NCBI RefSeq assembly: GCF_018403265.1
Contig: NZ_BOSI01000001.1
Coordinates: 558,001 to 622,000, forward strand
Direction: 5' to 3'
DNA from: Paenibacillus sp. J31TS4
Lineage (GTDB): Bacteria > Bacillota > Bacilli > Paenibacillales > NBRC-103111
DNA length: 64,000 nt
Shown: positions 25,761 through 35,319 of the stretch, piece by piece
How positions within the stretch are numbered: position 1 is the first letter of the stretch
Layout: each line of letters opens with the position of its first letter
Position numbers and translations under genes: made by a program
The notes under the pieces: model-generated
Database searches by the model: none
Seen by the model: the letters and a program-made list of their open reading frames with translations, nothing else
Told to the model about the DNA's origin: nothing

Positions 25761-27158
25761 CTATTTGGCCGCCGTTTGGCCGGAAGCGGCTGCCGATCGG
25801 CTTCTCCGGGGACGCAGCAGACCGAGAACGGCCATACCCGAGCAAAAGAGCGCTCCTAGCCAAAACAAAATCTTGACGCTGCTGGTCAGCTCCGGGGAAG
25901 CGGCTGCGCCTTCCCCGAGTCCTCCGGCGATCCAGACGGCGAGGCCGATCCCGAGGATCATGCCAAAATAGCGGATGAGGGCGAGCATACTGCCGACAAG
26001 CGAGATCTTGTTCCCGGGAGCCGCCGCCATAATCTCGGCGTTGTTGATCGCCTGGAACAGTCCCATGCCGATCCCCGACAGCGCCAGGTGTAGGACGATC
26101 TGGGCCGCGGTAATTCCCTCGCCGAGCGCAACGAACAGCATCGAGACAACGCAGCACACGCTGCCGGCCAGGATGGGCAGGAACGCCCCTTTGCGGTCCC
26201 GGTACCAGCCGGCCAGCGGCGAAGCGAGCCCGAGGAAGACCGGCTGCAGGGCGAGCAGGAAGCCGACGGTCCGCGTCGGGTAGCCGAGCGCCGTCTGCAT
26301 GTAAAAGGTGAGCGGAATAAGCGTTGCCTGCTGAGCGGCCTGCAAGAGCAGCGTAGAGGCGTTGCCGACGAACACCGCCCGGTCCCGGTAGAGCACCTGA
26401 TCCAAAATCCGGTGCGGAATGCGCCGCTCGTAAGCGAACAAGACGAGCAGCAGCGCAGCGCCCGCCAGATACAGCCAGACCGCGCGTGTCGTGCCGCCGG
26501 CCCCCTGCCCTTCCACCGCTCCCAGCAGGAGGAGCACCGTCGCCAGCGCCAGCAGGCAGGATCCGACGACGTCGAGCGGCTCCTTGGCCCGCTTCTCGTC
26601 CTTCGGGAACAAGCGGAGTCCTAAGACGAGTGCCGCCGCGCCGATCGGCACGTTGATGAGGAACAGCCACGCCCAGTCGGCCAGCTCGAGCAGGAGTCCG
26701 CCGACGGCCGGTCCCGCAAGCGTGCCGAGCGAGATGACGACCGCGTTCATGGCGAGCGCGCGGCCGCTCTCCTCGTTGGGGAACAGCTTGCGGACCATCG
26801 CCTGGCTGTTCGACAGAATCATGGAGGCGCCTGCCCCCTGAACGACGCGAGAGACGATCAACGCCGCCAGAGAGCCGGACAGCGCGCAAAAGAGCGAGCC
26901 GGCAGCGAAGACGAGGAATCCGTAGCTGTACACCTTGCTGCGGTCGGTCCGGTCCGACCACTTCCCGAGGATCGGCAGGAGCGCCACCATGGTGAGCAGG
27001 TAACTGGTGACGACCCACTGCACCTGAGCGAGAGATACGCTGAACTGCGCGGCCATGGTCGGCAGCGTCACATTGACGATGCCGACGTCGAGCGTCGACA
27101 TGAAGGTGCCCATGTTGACGATCTGCAGCACCTGCCAGCGGTTTTTCAAATAGGCCAT
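25761..27158 (-). CDS. MFS drug exporter, DHA2 (EmrB/QacA) family
   Basis: A 465-aa exporter with about 14 hydrophobic helices. FMSTLDVGIVNVTLPTM in helix 1 is the DHA2 signature, and the loop GKWSDRTDRSK is a variant of MFS motif A. AAGGAGGAG lies just before ATG 27158; the open frame upstream of it is not coding-like. It exports drugs or small metabolites by proton antiport. No adjacent TetR or MarR regulator is present, so the inducer cannot be guessed. Confidence 0.92.
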   Translation of the reverse strand: MAYLKNRWQVLQIVNMGTFMSTLDVGIVNVTLPTMAAQFSVSLAQVQWVVTSYLLTMVALLPILGKWSDRTDRSKVYSYGFLVFAAGSLFCALSGSLAALIVSRVVQGAGASMILSNSQAMVRKLFPNEESGRALAMNAVVISLGTLAGPAVGGLLLELADWAWLFLINVPIGAAALVLGLRLFPKDEKRAKEPLDVVGSCLLALATVLLLLGAVEGQGAGGTTRAVWLYLAGAALLLVLFAYERRIPHRILDQVLYRDRAVFVGNASTLLLQAAQQATLIPLTFYMQTALGYPTRTVGFLLALQPVFLGLASPLAGWYRDRKGAFLPILAGSVCCVVSMLFVALGEGITAAQIVLHLALSGIGMGLFQAINNAEIMAAAPGNKISLVGSMLALIRYFGMILGIGLAVWIAGGLGEGAAASPELTSSVKILFWLGALFCSGMAVLGLLRPRRSRSAAASGQTAAK

Positions 27159-27258
27159 GCTTCTCCTCCTTCTGTCCGGCGGGAAAGCGATCGCGAACGC
27201 GCCGAAACCGAAAAGCTCCTGAACCGCCGTCAGGCGATCCAAGAGCTTATGCGAATAA

Positions 27259-28134
27259 TTAGCGATACCGCTTGATGAATTCGACCGCCTTGCGAATGTC
27301 GACTTCCGGCTGGTCGCCGACTTCACGCTCGATCGTCAGATAGCCGCGGTAACCGATGTCGTTCAGCGCTGCGAAGTAAGCGTCGAAATCGACCTTGCCT
27401 TCGCCGAGCGGCACTTCCTTGAAGATCTCGCCGGAGGTAACCATCTGTGCGATCTTGCCGTGGTCCATCGGCTCGTAGCCGAGGGAGCCGTATACTTCAC
27501 GCGGATCGACTTCCTTGTACCGGATGCCGTCCTTCACGTGCGTGTGGACAATGTAATCCTTCAGAGTATAAACACCCTGCACAGGATCGTCGCCGGTAAC
27601 CATGACCATGTTGGCCGGGTCGAAGTTGACGGACAGCCCCTTGGAGCTGAGCGTATCGAGGAACGATTTGAGATGCGCAGCCGGCTCGGGTCCCGTCTCG
27701 ATGGCAAAATATGCATTCATGCTGCTGGCGTAATTCGCGAGCTCCTCGCATGCCTCCTGCATGGTGAGATAGACGTCCGACTTGCTGTCGTCCGGCACGA
27801 GGCCGATATGCGTCGTCACGACCGAGGTTCCGAGATCCATGGCCAGGTCGAGAATCCGCTTGGACTTCTCTACCTTCTCCGCGTTCGCAGCCTTATCCTG
27901 GAAGCCGTGTCCGCCGAGATCGCCGCAAAGCGCCGAAATTTCGAGACCAAGCGATGCTATGTACTCCTTGAGCTCCTTGCGCGCGGCTGCGTTCAGATTC
28001 GCCGGGTCCATTTCGCCCTTGACCGCGTAGATCTGCACGCCTTCCGCTCCGACCTCCTTCGCCTTCTTCAAGCCCTCGCGGACGCCGATTCCGAAGCTGT
28101 CGACAATAACACCGATCTTATTGGTAAGTTGCAT
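27259..28134 (-). CDS. Sugar phosphate isomerase/epimerase (xylose isomerase-like TIM barrel)
   Basis: A 291-aa TIM-barrel protein of the AP endonuclease 2/IolE superfamily. Candidate metal ligands lie in FAIETGPEP (Glu), VNFDPANM (Asp), HTHVKDG (His) and LTIEREVG (Glu). The ATG at 28134 has AAGGGG 8 nt upstream and is preferred to a GTG three codons earlier. It stands alone behind its own promoter. The isomerised sugar or inositol derivative cannot be told from the sequence. Confidence 0.85.
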   Translation of the reverse strand: MQLTNKIGVIVDSFGIGVREGLKKAKEVGAEGVQIYAVKGEMDPANLNAAARKELKEYIASLGLEISALCGDLGGHGFQDKAANAEKVEKSKRILDLAMDLGTSVVTTHIGLVPDDSKSDVYLTMQEACEELANYASSMNAYFAIETGPEPAAHLKSFLDTLSSKGLSVNFDPANMVMVTGDDPVQGVYTLKDYIVHTHVKDGIRYKEVDPREVYGSLGYEPMDHGKIAQMVTSGEIFKEVPLGEGKVDFDAYFAALNDIGYRGYLTIEREVGDQPEVDIRKAVEFIKRYR

Positions 28135-28181
28135 TCGCCGCACCCCTTTTGGATTGAGTTGGTAAAAGCCATCTTAGCCTT

Positions 28182-28210
28182 AGTGTAGTAGGCCCCTCTG
28201 ACCGAGTCAA
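28182..28210 (-). promoter_or_regulatory. Promoter of the sugar isomerase gene
   Basis: On the minus strand TTGACT and TACACT are separated by 17 nt, about 48 nt upstream of the start codon. Confidence 0.7.
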
Positions 28211-28262
28211 TCTTTTCTTGGACTAGGTTCGTGGATAAAAATTGTCGCTAAACAAGTAGAAT

Positions 28263-28336
28263 TGATCGTATCGCTCAAAAAAATGATCGTAATGTGTAAA
28301 AGGTTTATTGACGCAGAAGACCCCCCGGTTTACATT
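28263..28336 (+). promoter_or_regulatory. nagBA promoter with TGATCGTA repeats
   Basis: TTGACG (28308-28313), 17 nt and TACATT (28331-28336) form a sigma-A promoter. Upstream, TGATCGTA occurs at 28263-28270 and 28284-28291, 21 bp or two helical turns apart. The same TGATCGT core is repeated upstream of the SIS/DeoR/ROK operon at 50147-50164. Confidence 0.65.
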
Positions 28337-28423
28337 TAAGTAGAAGACTAAGTCGGAGCGCAGCCCCGGCCGGCGGTCCGCCGGCCCGACCGGGCAACCG
28401 CGGCTCCCCGGAGGGAAATGGAC

Positions 28424-29155
28424 ATGAATTTATTTATCTACGAATCGAATGAACAACTCAACGCGGCGGCCGCCAACCTGATGGCAGCCGAGCTGCAGCG
28501 CAACCCGAAGGCCGTGCTTGGCCTCGCCACCGGCTCGACCCCGATCGGCATGTACGAGAAGCTCGTAGAGATGCATCGTGCCGGCCTGGTCAGCTTCCGG
28601 GAAGCTACAACTTACAATCTTGACGAATACGTCGGATTGCCGCGCGATCATGAAGAGAGTTATTATACATTTATGAACCGTCACCTGTTCCGCCACGTCG
28701 ATCTGCCGGAGGGCTCGACGCATTTGCCGCTCGGCAATGCGGAGAACCCGGCGGACGAGTGCTTGCGCTACGACGCAAGCATCGAGCAGGCGAACGGAAT
28801 CGATTTGCAAATTCTTGGCATCGGCCATAACGGGCACGTCGGCTTCAACGAGCCGGGCGATGAGCTGCACAGCGGCACCCATATCGTCCAGCTGGCGGAG
28901 GAAACCCGGAAGGCGAACGCCCGGTTCTTCGCCTCGCTGGACGAAGTGCCGTCCGAAGCGATTACGGTCGGCATGGGCGTCATCCTGAAGGCCCGGACCA
29001 TTCTCCTGCTCGCGCGCGGCGCGGACAAAGCGGAGATTCTGAAGCGGGCGCTGCGCGGACCGATCACCACTCAGGTCCCGGCATCCCTCCTCCAGCTTCA
29101 TCCGAACCTGATCGTCATGGCCGATTCCGAGGCAGGGAGGTTACTGCAAGCATGA
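28424..29155 (+). CDS. nagB: Glucosamine-6-phosphate deaminase
   Basis: A 243-aa NagB of the shorter Bacillus type. Motifs are LATGSTPIGMYEKL (phosphate-binding), TYNLDEYVGL (catalytic Asp) and GIGHNGHVGFNEPG (catalytic His and Glu). GGAGGG lies 8 nt before ATG 28424; an ATG two codons earlier would leave only 2 nt. It converts glucosamine 6-phosphate to fructose 6-phosphate and ammonia, the second step after NagA. Overlaps nagA by 4 nt. Confidence 0.96.
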   Translation: MNLFIYESNEQLNAAAANLMAAELQRNPKAVLGLATGSTPIGMYEKLVEMHRAGLVSFREATTYNLDEYVGLPRDHEESYYTFMNRHLFRHVDLPEGSTHLPLGNAENPADECLRYDASIEQANGIDLQILGIGHNGHVGFNEPGDELHSGTHIVQLAEETRKANARFFASLDEVPSEAITVGMGVILKARTILLLARGADKAEILKRALRGPITTQVPASLLQLHPNLIVMADSEAGRLLQA

Positions 29156-30333
29156 GCAAGGAAGAAGGCAGCGTCCTGATCCGCAACGGACGCATCGTAA
29201 CGGAAGACGGCATTATCGAGAACGGAAGCCTGCTGCTCGAGGACGGACGCATTGCCTGGATGGGCGATGCGGACGCCGAAGGCGCCCCCACCTCCTTTGA
29301 GGGGGAAACCGTCGACGCGCAGGGAAGCTACTTGCTGCCCGGCTTCATCGACATTCACGTGCACGGCGGCGGAGGTTCGGATTTCATGGACGCAACGCCG
29401 GAAGCGCTGGACGCCATTACCGGCTTCCATGCCAAGCAGGGAACGACGGCCATGCTGTCCACTCCCCTGACCAACTCCTATGAGAATTTGACGGCAGCGG
29501 TCCGCAATACGGCCGAGTACATGGCGAGCGAGATGCCGTATGCTCAAATTCTCGGCGTTCACCTCGAAGGTCCGTTCTTCAACGTCAAGTGGAAAGGCGC
29601 CCAAAATCCAAAGTACATCGTGCCGCCCAGCACGGAATGGCTCGAGGAATGGAACAATGCCTACCCGGGCGTGCTCAAAATCGTTACGCTGGCTCCCGAG
29701 ATTGAAGGGGCGACGCAAGTCATCGAATGGCTGACCGCCCAGGGCATCGTCGCCTCCGCCGGTCATACCGACGCGTCGTACGACGTCGTCAGCGAAGCGA
29801 CCCGCCACGGCCTGTGCCACGCGGTGCATACGTATAACGCGATGACCCCTCTTCATCACCGCAATCCCGGTACGGTGGGCGCCGTAATGACGCACGATGC
29901 CATTACCGCCGAGATTATCGCGGACGGCATTCACGTCCACCCCGCGGCGGTGAAGGTGCTCGTTAAGACCAAGGGCACCGACCGCGTCATCCTCATTACC
30001 GACGCTATGTCGGCAGCCGGTCTAGGGGACGGCTCGTACAGCCTCGGCGGCCTGTCCGTCACCGTACGGAACGGACAAGCCCGCTTGACGGAAGGCGACA
30101 GCCTCGCAGGCAGCATCCTGACCATGATCGAGGGCTTCCGCTTCCTCGTGAATCAGGTAGGCGTGAGCGTCCAGGAAGCGAGCCGGATGGCTAGCGGCAA
30201 CCCGGCTCGGCGAGTCGGCGCTGCTGACCGAATCGGCAGCCTCGCCGTCGGCAAGCAGGCCGACGTTCTGCTCGTTTCGCCGGAGCTGGAGCTGCAGCGC
30301 AGCTGGATCAAAGGCCGCCCGTTCGCTCTGTAA
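29152..30333 (+). CDS. nagA: N-acetylglucosamine-6-phosphate deacetylase
   Basis: A 393-aa amidohydrolase. Metal and substrate motifs are DIHVHGGGG near residue 65, HLEGPF with the metal Glu, SAGHTDASYD, VHTYNAMTPLHHRNPG and the catalytic Asp in LITDAMSA. It removes the acetyl group from N-acetylglucosamine 6-phosphate to feed NagB. The ATG overlaps the nagB stop, and a strong terminator follows about 100 nt downstream. No PTS gene is adjacent. Confidence 0.97.
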   Translation: MSKEEGSVLIRNGRIVTEDGIIENGSLLLEDGRIAWMGDADAEGAPTSFEGETVDAQGSYLLPGFIDIHVHGGGGSDFMDATPEALDAITGFHAKQGTTAMLSTPLTNSYENLTAAVRNTAEYMASEMPYAQILGVHLEGPFFNVKWKGAQNPKYIVPPSTEWLEEWNNAYPGVLKIVTLAPEIEGATQVIEWLTAQGIVASAGHTDASYDVVSEATRHGLCHAVHTYNAMTPLHHRNPGTVGAVMTHDAITAEIIADGIHVHPAAVKVLVKTKGTDRVILITDAMSAAGLGDGSYSLGGLSVTVRNGQARLTEGDSLAGSILTMIEGFRFLVNQVGVSVQEASRMASGNPARRVGAADRIGSLAVGKQADVLLVSPELELQRSWIKGRPFAL

Positions 30334-30430
30334 CGGCACGCAGACTGTCCCCTGCCCTATGGAAGCGAGAGTGGGACAACGCCGCGCACGCAGATTGCTT
30401 CGGCACTCGTCAGATCGAGATTGCAGATAC

Positions 30431-30465
30431 AGACGCAGGCACGTTCGCGTGCCTGCGTCTTTTTT
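30431..30465 (+). terminator. nagBA terminator
   Basis: AGACGCAGGCACG and CGTGCCTGCGTCT form a perfect 13-bp stem closed by a TTCG tetraloop, followed by six T residues on the plus strand. Confidence 0.95.
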
Positions 30466-30970
30466 GCGTCCTTCCCTGCTGTCGACGAGGCGGGAGAGCT
30501 GCGGGCAGCTGGTATTGGCAGTGCGCTTCATTCCCCTTTCCCCCTCTTTTCCCGCTTTGGCTGGTTTGGCTGGTTTGTCCGGGCAATTACCGGGAATTGG
30601 ATTTGGCTGTTTCCCTTATTGACTTGTTTTTTGTCTCTGTCAGCTGGGTGTATCGCTATAGAATAGTTTACATAATTTTCGTTATAGGACTTATTGTTCT
30701 TTAGTTAGTTACTTTTCATTCGCGAAGGAAAATATGGATGTTGGCTGGCGGTTGCTTTTCCCGCTCATTCGGTTAATCTATTGATTGGATTATGGAAAGC
30801 GAAATTAGAAATGACGCTCAATCGAATAGTTATCAATGGAAACGTGCCGCCTCCTTTCCGCTGCCCCATAAGGTGGCACTGCCCTGCTCGGCAGAGTGAT
30901 GGGCCTACGAGATAGACTAAATTGCTATTGCCTACTCCATCGCTGAAACGGAAAGACGAGTAAATGCCGA

Positions 30971-31000
30971 ACACCCCATGGCGGAACCGCCGTGGGGTGT
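30971..31000. terminator. Strong hairpin between nagA and the propeller gene
   Basis: ACACCCCATGGCGG and CCGCCGTGGGGTGT pair over 14 bp with one G-T wobble. Neither side has a strong T tract. Its place beyond the minus-strand stop at 31084 suggests it ends that transcript. Confidence 0.5.
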
Positions 31001-31083
31001 TCGTATCCTATTACCAAAAAGTCAGCTTTGCTAGAGTAGCTTTCTACCTTCGGCTTGCTCGTCAGACCGTTCTTCCGCTTTTC

Positions 31084-34000
31084 CTACTTGCCTCCCCCTG
31101 CCGCGGGCAGGTTGTATACCGGAGAGAGCGGCTTCATCGAGGTTTGGGCCAAATCCTTGCCCTCCCAGACGAAAGCCTTGACGACGCCTCCCCGGCCCGA
31201 ATCCGGCAGGCGGAAGCCAGCGGCCAGCTGCTCCGTCTGCCCCGGAGCGATCGTCTTGGCAAGATAGGAGACGCTTGTCATGGCGCCTGCTTCATCGTAC
31301 TGCGCGACGATCAGCAGTGCCTCCTGTCCGCGTGCCTGCCGGTTTTCCGCCTGCATACGAGCGGTCAGCAGCTCGCCTGGCTTCCAGGCGGTCAGCTGCT
31401 CGCCCCGGTCGTTGGTAAACTCGACATGGAGCGTCAGCGGTTCCTGCTCTATCGTTTCCCAGCGTATGCTGTACGCCAGTGTCGAGCGTCCGTCGGGAGC
31501 CGTCACCTGGACAAGGGTCCGGTTAGTTTCTTCCGTGATCATCACACGGGATCCGGACTGGCTTGCCACAGCTGTCACGGCCGGCCGTGCCGCCGTTTGA
31601 ACCGTATAGGCCATTGTTCCCGGAGAGAAGTCGGACAGCGGAGCGCCGCCGATCGATATGCTTTTCAGTGTGGCGTCCGTCTGCGGCACGGCGATCCGGT
31701 ACAGCTGGTTTTCCAGCGCGTAATAGATGCTGCCATCCAGGCCGACCGTCATGTTGTTCACAAGACCGTCCGCCAGCTGCTTCGTCTGGAGCGTCTGCGG
31801 ATCAATGGCGAACAGCTTGCGCGACAGCGTCGTATACAGCATGCCGTCCGGGGCCCACCGCAGATAATAGGAGCGCCATTTGGTGGAGTTGTACAGACTC
31901 GGCCGGATCTTCTTGCTCTTGACGACTTCCCGGGTATCGGGATTGAGCGCAAAGATTGTCCCGTCGACGACGCCCCACAGCAGGCCGTCCGGCCCGAAGG
32001 AAAGATCCCCGATCATTCTAGGCGTCTCGTCAATCCGGGGAATGACCGGCGTGTAGGCGTCCAGCAGTCGCCCGGACGTTACGTCCCAGACGAACAGCTT
32101 GGCTTCCTTCTCAGTCGGCTCGACGCCGAGCCCTCCCCACACCGAGGTGCCTCCGTACAGCTTGCCGTCCCGGTAAGCGAGGCTGATGATGCTTTGGTTC
32201 GGCACAACGTTGCGGAACTGGACCACTTATCACTCGCCTGATCGTAGATCGCCAGCGCCCCTCCCAGAATGCCGTAATCCGGAATTGTGCCCACGAACAG
32301 CTTGCCGTCGCCCGATGTTATGGCGAAAGGACGGTCCTGTTGGTCGCCTATGTCGTATTCCAGCTTCGGATTCGTGCCGATCTCAAGCGGCTGCTTGTGA
32401 TCGTAGCTGTACATTACCGCACCGACATAAGTCCCGAAATACACCTTGCCATCCAGGAAGCCGATTCCCTCCGGCTGCGCAAATGTCGGCTGGCTTGCCT
32501 CAATCTTCCCTGTAAACGGGTTATAGACGGACATGCCACGCTGGTAGCCGCCCATATACAGATTGCCGTCCGGCCCAGCTTCCAGCGACTGGATCGCCAC
32601 CGACTGGGCGGAGATGTCCAGCTTGACGAAGGAAAGCCAACGATCCGCTGGATCGAATAGCATGTATTCACCGTACTGGGTCACCATGGCGAGCACTTTG
32701 CGGCCCGCTTTTTCCCCGCTCTTCAGCTGAATCCATTTGGCATCCTTGACGCGGACCGTGTCGGGGCGCGGGGGGATTCCTTCGATTTCGGCGGTTTGGT
32801 TGGTCCGGAAGTTATATTGGTACAGCTTGGTTTCGAATTTGTAATAGATGAGATCGGGATTGTAAGGAGAAGGCTCTGATACCATATTGCTGTACTTGAA
32901 GGAGTTCTCGATCCTGTTCGTCACGGGATCCATCACCAGCATCGTTACGCTGCCGGCCGAGATCAGCAGCTTGCCGTTCATGACGAAGACGTTCTCGATC
33001 ATCGAGCCGTCCTCCTTGCCCGTGTGCCCTTCGACCGGGATTTCTTCCTTCGCTCCGGTTACCCGGTCGATCTTGATCAAATGCTTCGTCGTCCCGGTGC
33101 CGACATAGATGTCCGTGTCGGTCACGGCTAAGCCTCTCGCGTACTGCTGTCCGGCTACGACCGGTCCATAATCCCGGAACTTCCGAGTGGCCGGATCGTA
33201 CTCGAACACGCTCGCGTGCGGATAGGTAGACCCGTACAGCTTGCCGTCCGGCGCCGCTTCGAGATCCCACACCCAATTGTCCGACGGGTTGCTGCCCAGA
33301 TCCTCCAGCTTGCGCTGCTCGGGCAGATAGCGATACAGCTTGCCGTCGGCCGTTCCCGCGAAGTATACGTTCTTGTCGGGACTCGTCGTCATCGCCCAGA
33401 CCGCTTCTGTGTTGGGGACCACTTGGGAAAATTTAAGTTCTCCCGTCTCGGCGTCCAGGACGGAGAACGTCCCCGGCTTGCCGTTCGAATGGTAGTAGAC
33501 CTCCGACTCGCCAAGCGCATTCTCCTGGATGGCGGCCGCCTGTCCAAGCCCTACGTAGACCATCTCTCCGAGCTTTTCCGCCGGGGCGTACTCCCGATTA
33601 AGCGGGATATCCTCCGCTTCCGGCTCGAAGGAGACCTCATCGAAGTAGGCTTCCGTCAAGCTGGGCTCTCCGGAATAGAAGGCGACGCGCGCGGCTGCGG
33701 CACCTGCAGGCGCCTCGGTAAAGACCCTCAACTCGCTCCACTTCTCGCGGGGCAGATTCGAGAAAAGCTCGATCTTGGCCGGGCCGATCTGCGCGCCATC
33801 GGCGCCGTAGTAATAGATCTCATAGACAATCCGGTGGGTTTGCTCGATTACGTACGTCATTGCCTTGGCCACATAGGCTTTGCCCGGCAGTACAGCAAAT
33901 TTGCCGCTCAACACCCGCAATCCGGCTTGGTCCGAGGTGTCGTGCAGATGCAGACTGTAGGCACCGGTGTAGGCCTGCGCCGCACTGACTGCGATTCCTG

Positions 34001-34535
34001 CGGCTCCATTCTCTGGCGTCCAGCCTGGAATGACGCCGTTCTCCACCGGGAGCTCGAAGCCCGGATTGAGCAGCTTCTGAGCAATTTCTTCACCTGGCTG
34101 CTCGTCGTTCTTTTTCAACAGCTTCACCTCATCCAGGTAAAACTCCGTCAGGCTGATAGCTCCGGAGCTGAACACGAGCTCCACGAAGCCCGACTTGGCC
34201 GGTGCCGTCACTTCAAGCTCGATCGGAGACCAGCCTTTCCCTTCAAGACCCTTGAGCAGGCTGTTCTTGTAGAGCGTCTGGGTTTTGCCGGCTGCGTCGT
34301 AGTACCGCATGCCGATCTCGACCGAATGACTCTGCTTTAGTACGTTAAGCTGAGCCGACAGCTTGTAAGTCGCTCCCTCCTGGATAGGCAGGAGAGCCGA
34401 CTTGACTAACACCTGCGTTTTGTCGGAAGCATCGAGCAGATGGAGCCGAGCCGCTCCCTCGAACGGAACGACCGTCACCGAAGAGGACACACTAGTCCAG
34501 CCGGGAATGCCGGGAGCGCTCTCAAATCCCGCTTC
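31084..34535 (-). pseudogene. Truncated, frameshifted CBM/beta-propeller extracellular protein
   Basis: Two minus-strand frames form one gene. The first part has two related beta-sandwich repeats of CBM type (GFES-PGIPGW, then LLNPGFELP-VIPGW) and a PQQ/SMP-30-like propeller (DGKLYGS, DGNLYMGG, DGKVYFGT). It goes out of frame after ASDKW at 32223-32224, and the neighbouring frame resumes at VQFRNVVPNQS for about 380 residues ending AAGGGK. One missing G in TGG-GTC explains the break. At the 5' end, similarity to the expected NPGFES repeat stops at about 34535; upstream sequence is antisense to a different gene, so signal peptide and start are gone. Repaired, the remnant would be about 1150 residues. 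Confidence 0.75.
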
Positions 34536-35319
34536 GCACCATCGCTGGCCGCTGTTCCTGCTGCAAAGCGGCCTAACGTTCGAGCGGGACCCGGCCGGCC
34601 GTCTCGCCATTCTGGGAAGCCGGCTCGAGAGAAGCGCACGGGCGTGCCGCACGCTCATCCACAGCCAGCCGCAGTTCCCGGTCCTACTGACGGAGGCGGA
34701 GGCGTTCGCGGAGGAGCTGTTCCGGCAGGAAAAGGTCTCCTCCCTGATCACCACGTATTTCAACCTGAACCGTCTGACGGACGTCACGTTCCCGTACGAT
34801 ATCGCCCCGCTGCCTCATGTAAGCGTCCCGGCGACGCTGCTTGTTACGGTTGGCCTCGCCGTCCGTGCAGATTCGCCTCATCTGGATGAGACGGTGAGAC
34901 TCGTCGATTATCTGACGTCTGAGGACGCCCAGCGGCTGATCCGGGAGCAGACGCTCAGCATCCCAGCCTGCCGCAAAGCAGCGGAGCTGCCCGAGACGGG
35001 AGCACGCTCCACCGTCCGGCCTGGAGAGCCGACGGCAGAGCAGGAAGCAGGCGAAGCCGCAGTCAATCGGCCTCCGCACTCCGGTTTGTACCGCGAGCTG
35101 ATCCCTTCTTTCCGCTACAGTTCCGATCTCCACCTGACGCCGGACGAGCACGACCATTTGCTTTTGCAGCTGAAGCAGTTTTGGATGGGCCTGCAGGATT
35201 GGCAGGAAACCGAGAAGGCGCTGGAGACTCGGTTCGCGCACGAAGACTCTAATCGAGATCCAGAAGCGCATCCCCTCGCAGAAGCTCCCGGTGCAGTTCG
35301 GCCATCGGGACGTCGTTGA
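34530..35319 (+). pseudogene. 5'-truncated solute-binding-domain protein
   Basis: A plus-strand frame from about 34536 reads like the C-terminal half of an extracellular solute-binding domain: YNIAPL-like block FPYDIAPLPHVSVPAT, then VRLVDYLTSEDAQRLIREQ and a final helical QFWMGLQDWQETEKALETRF. Upstream the frame only mirrors the propeller gene, so the N-terminal half and start codon are absent. Paenibacilli carry GntR regulators fused to such domains, and the end of this fragment looks like those, but a plain binding protein is possible. The 3' end runs 71 nt into the convergent FAD gene. Confidence 0.65.

Larger units (their letters stand above)
30334..31083. other. Intergenic region after nagA
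   Basis: About 750 nt with the nagA terminator at 30431-30465 and a strong hairpin at 30971-31000. The middle (30470-30960) is somewhat AT-richer and has only short, uncoding-looking frames. Confidence 0.55.

Noticed and set aside
25612-27018. 468-codon minus-strand open frame overlapping the MFS gene
   Set aside because: It is the MFS sequence read in a shifted frame, without membrane segments, and it runs through the MFS terminator.
30765-30974. 69-codon minus-strand frame in the gap after nagA
   Set aside because: No ribosome binding site, odd composition and no recognisable motif.
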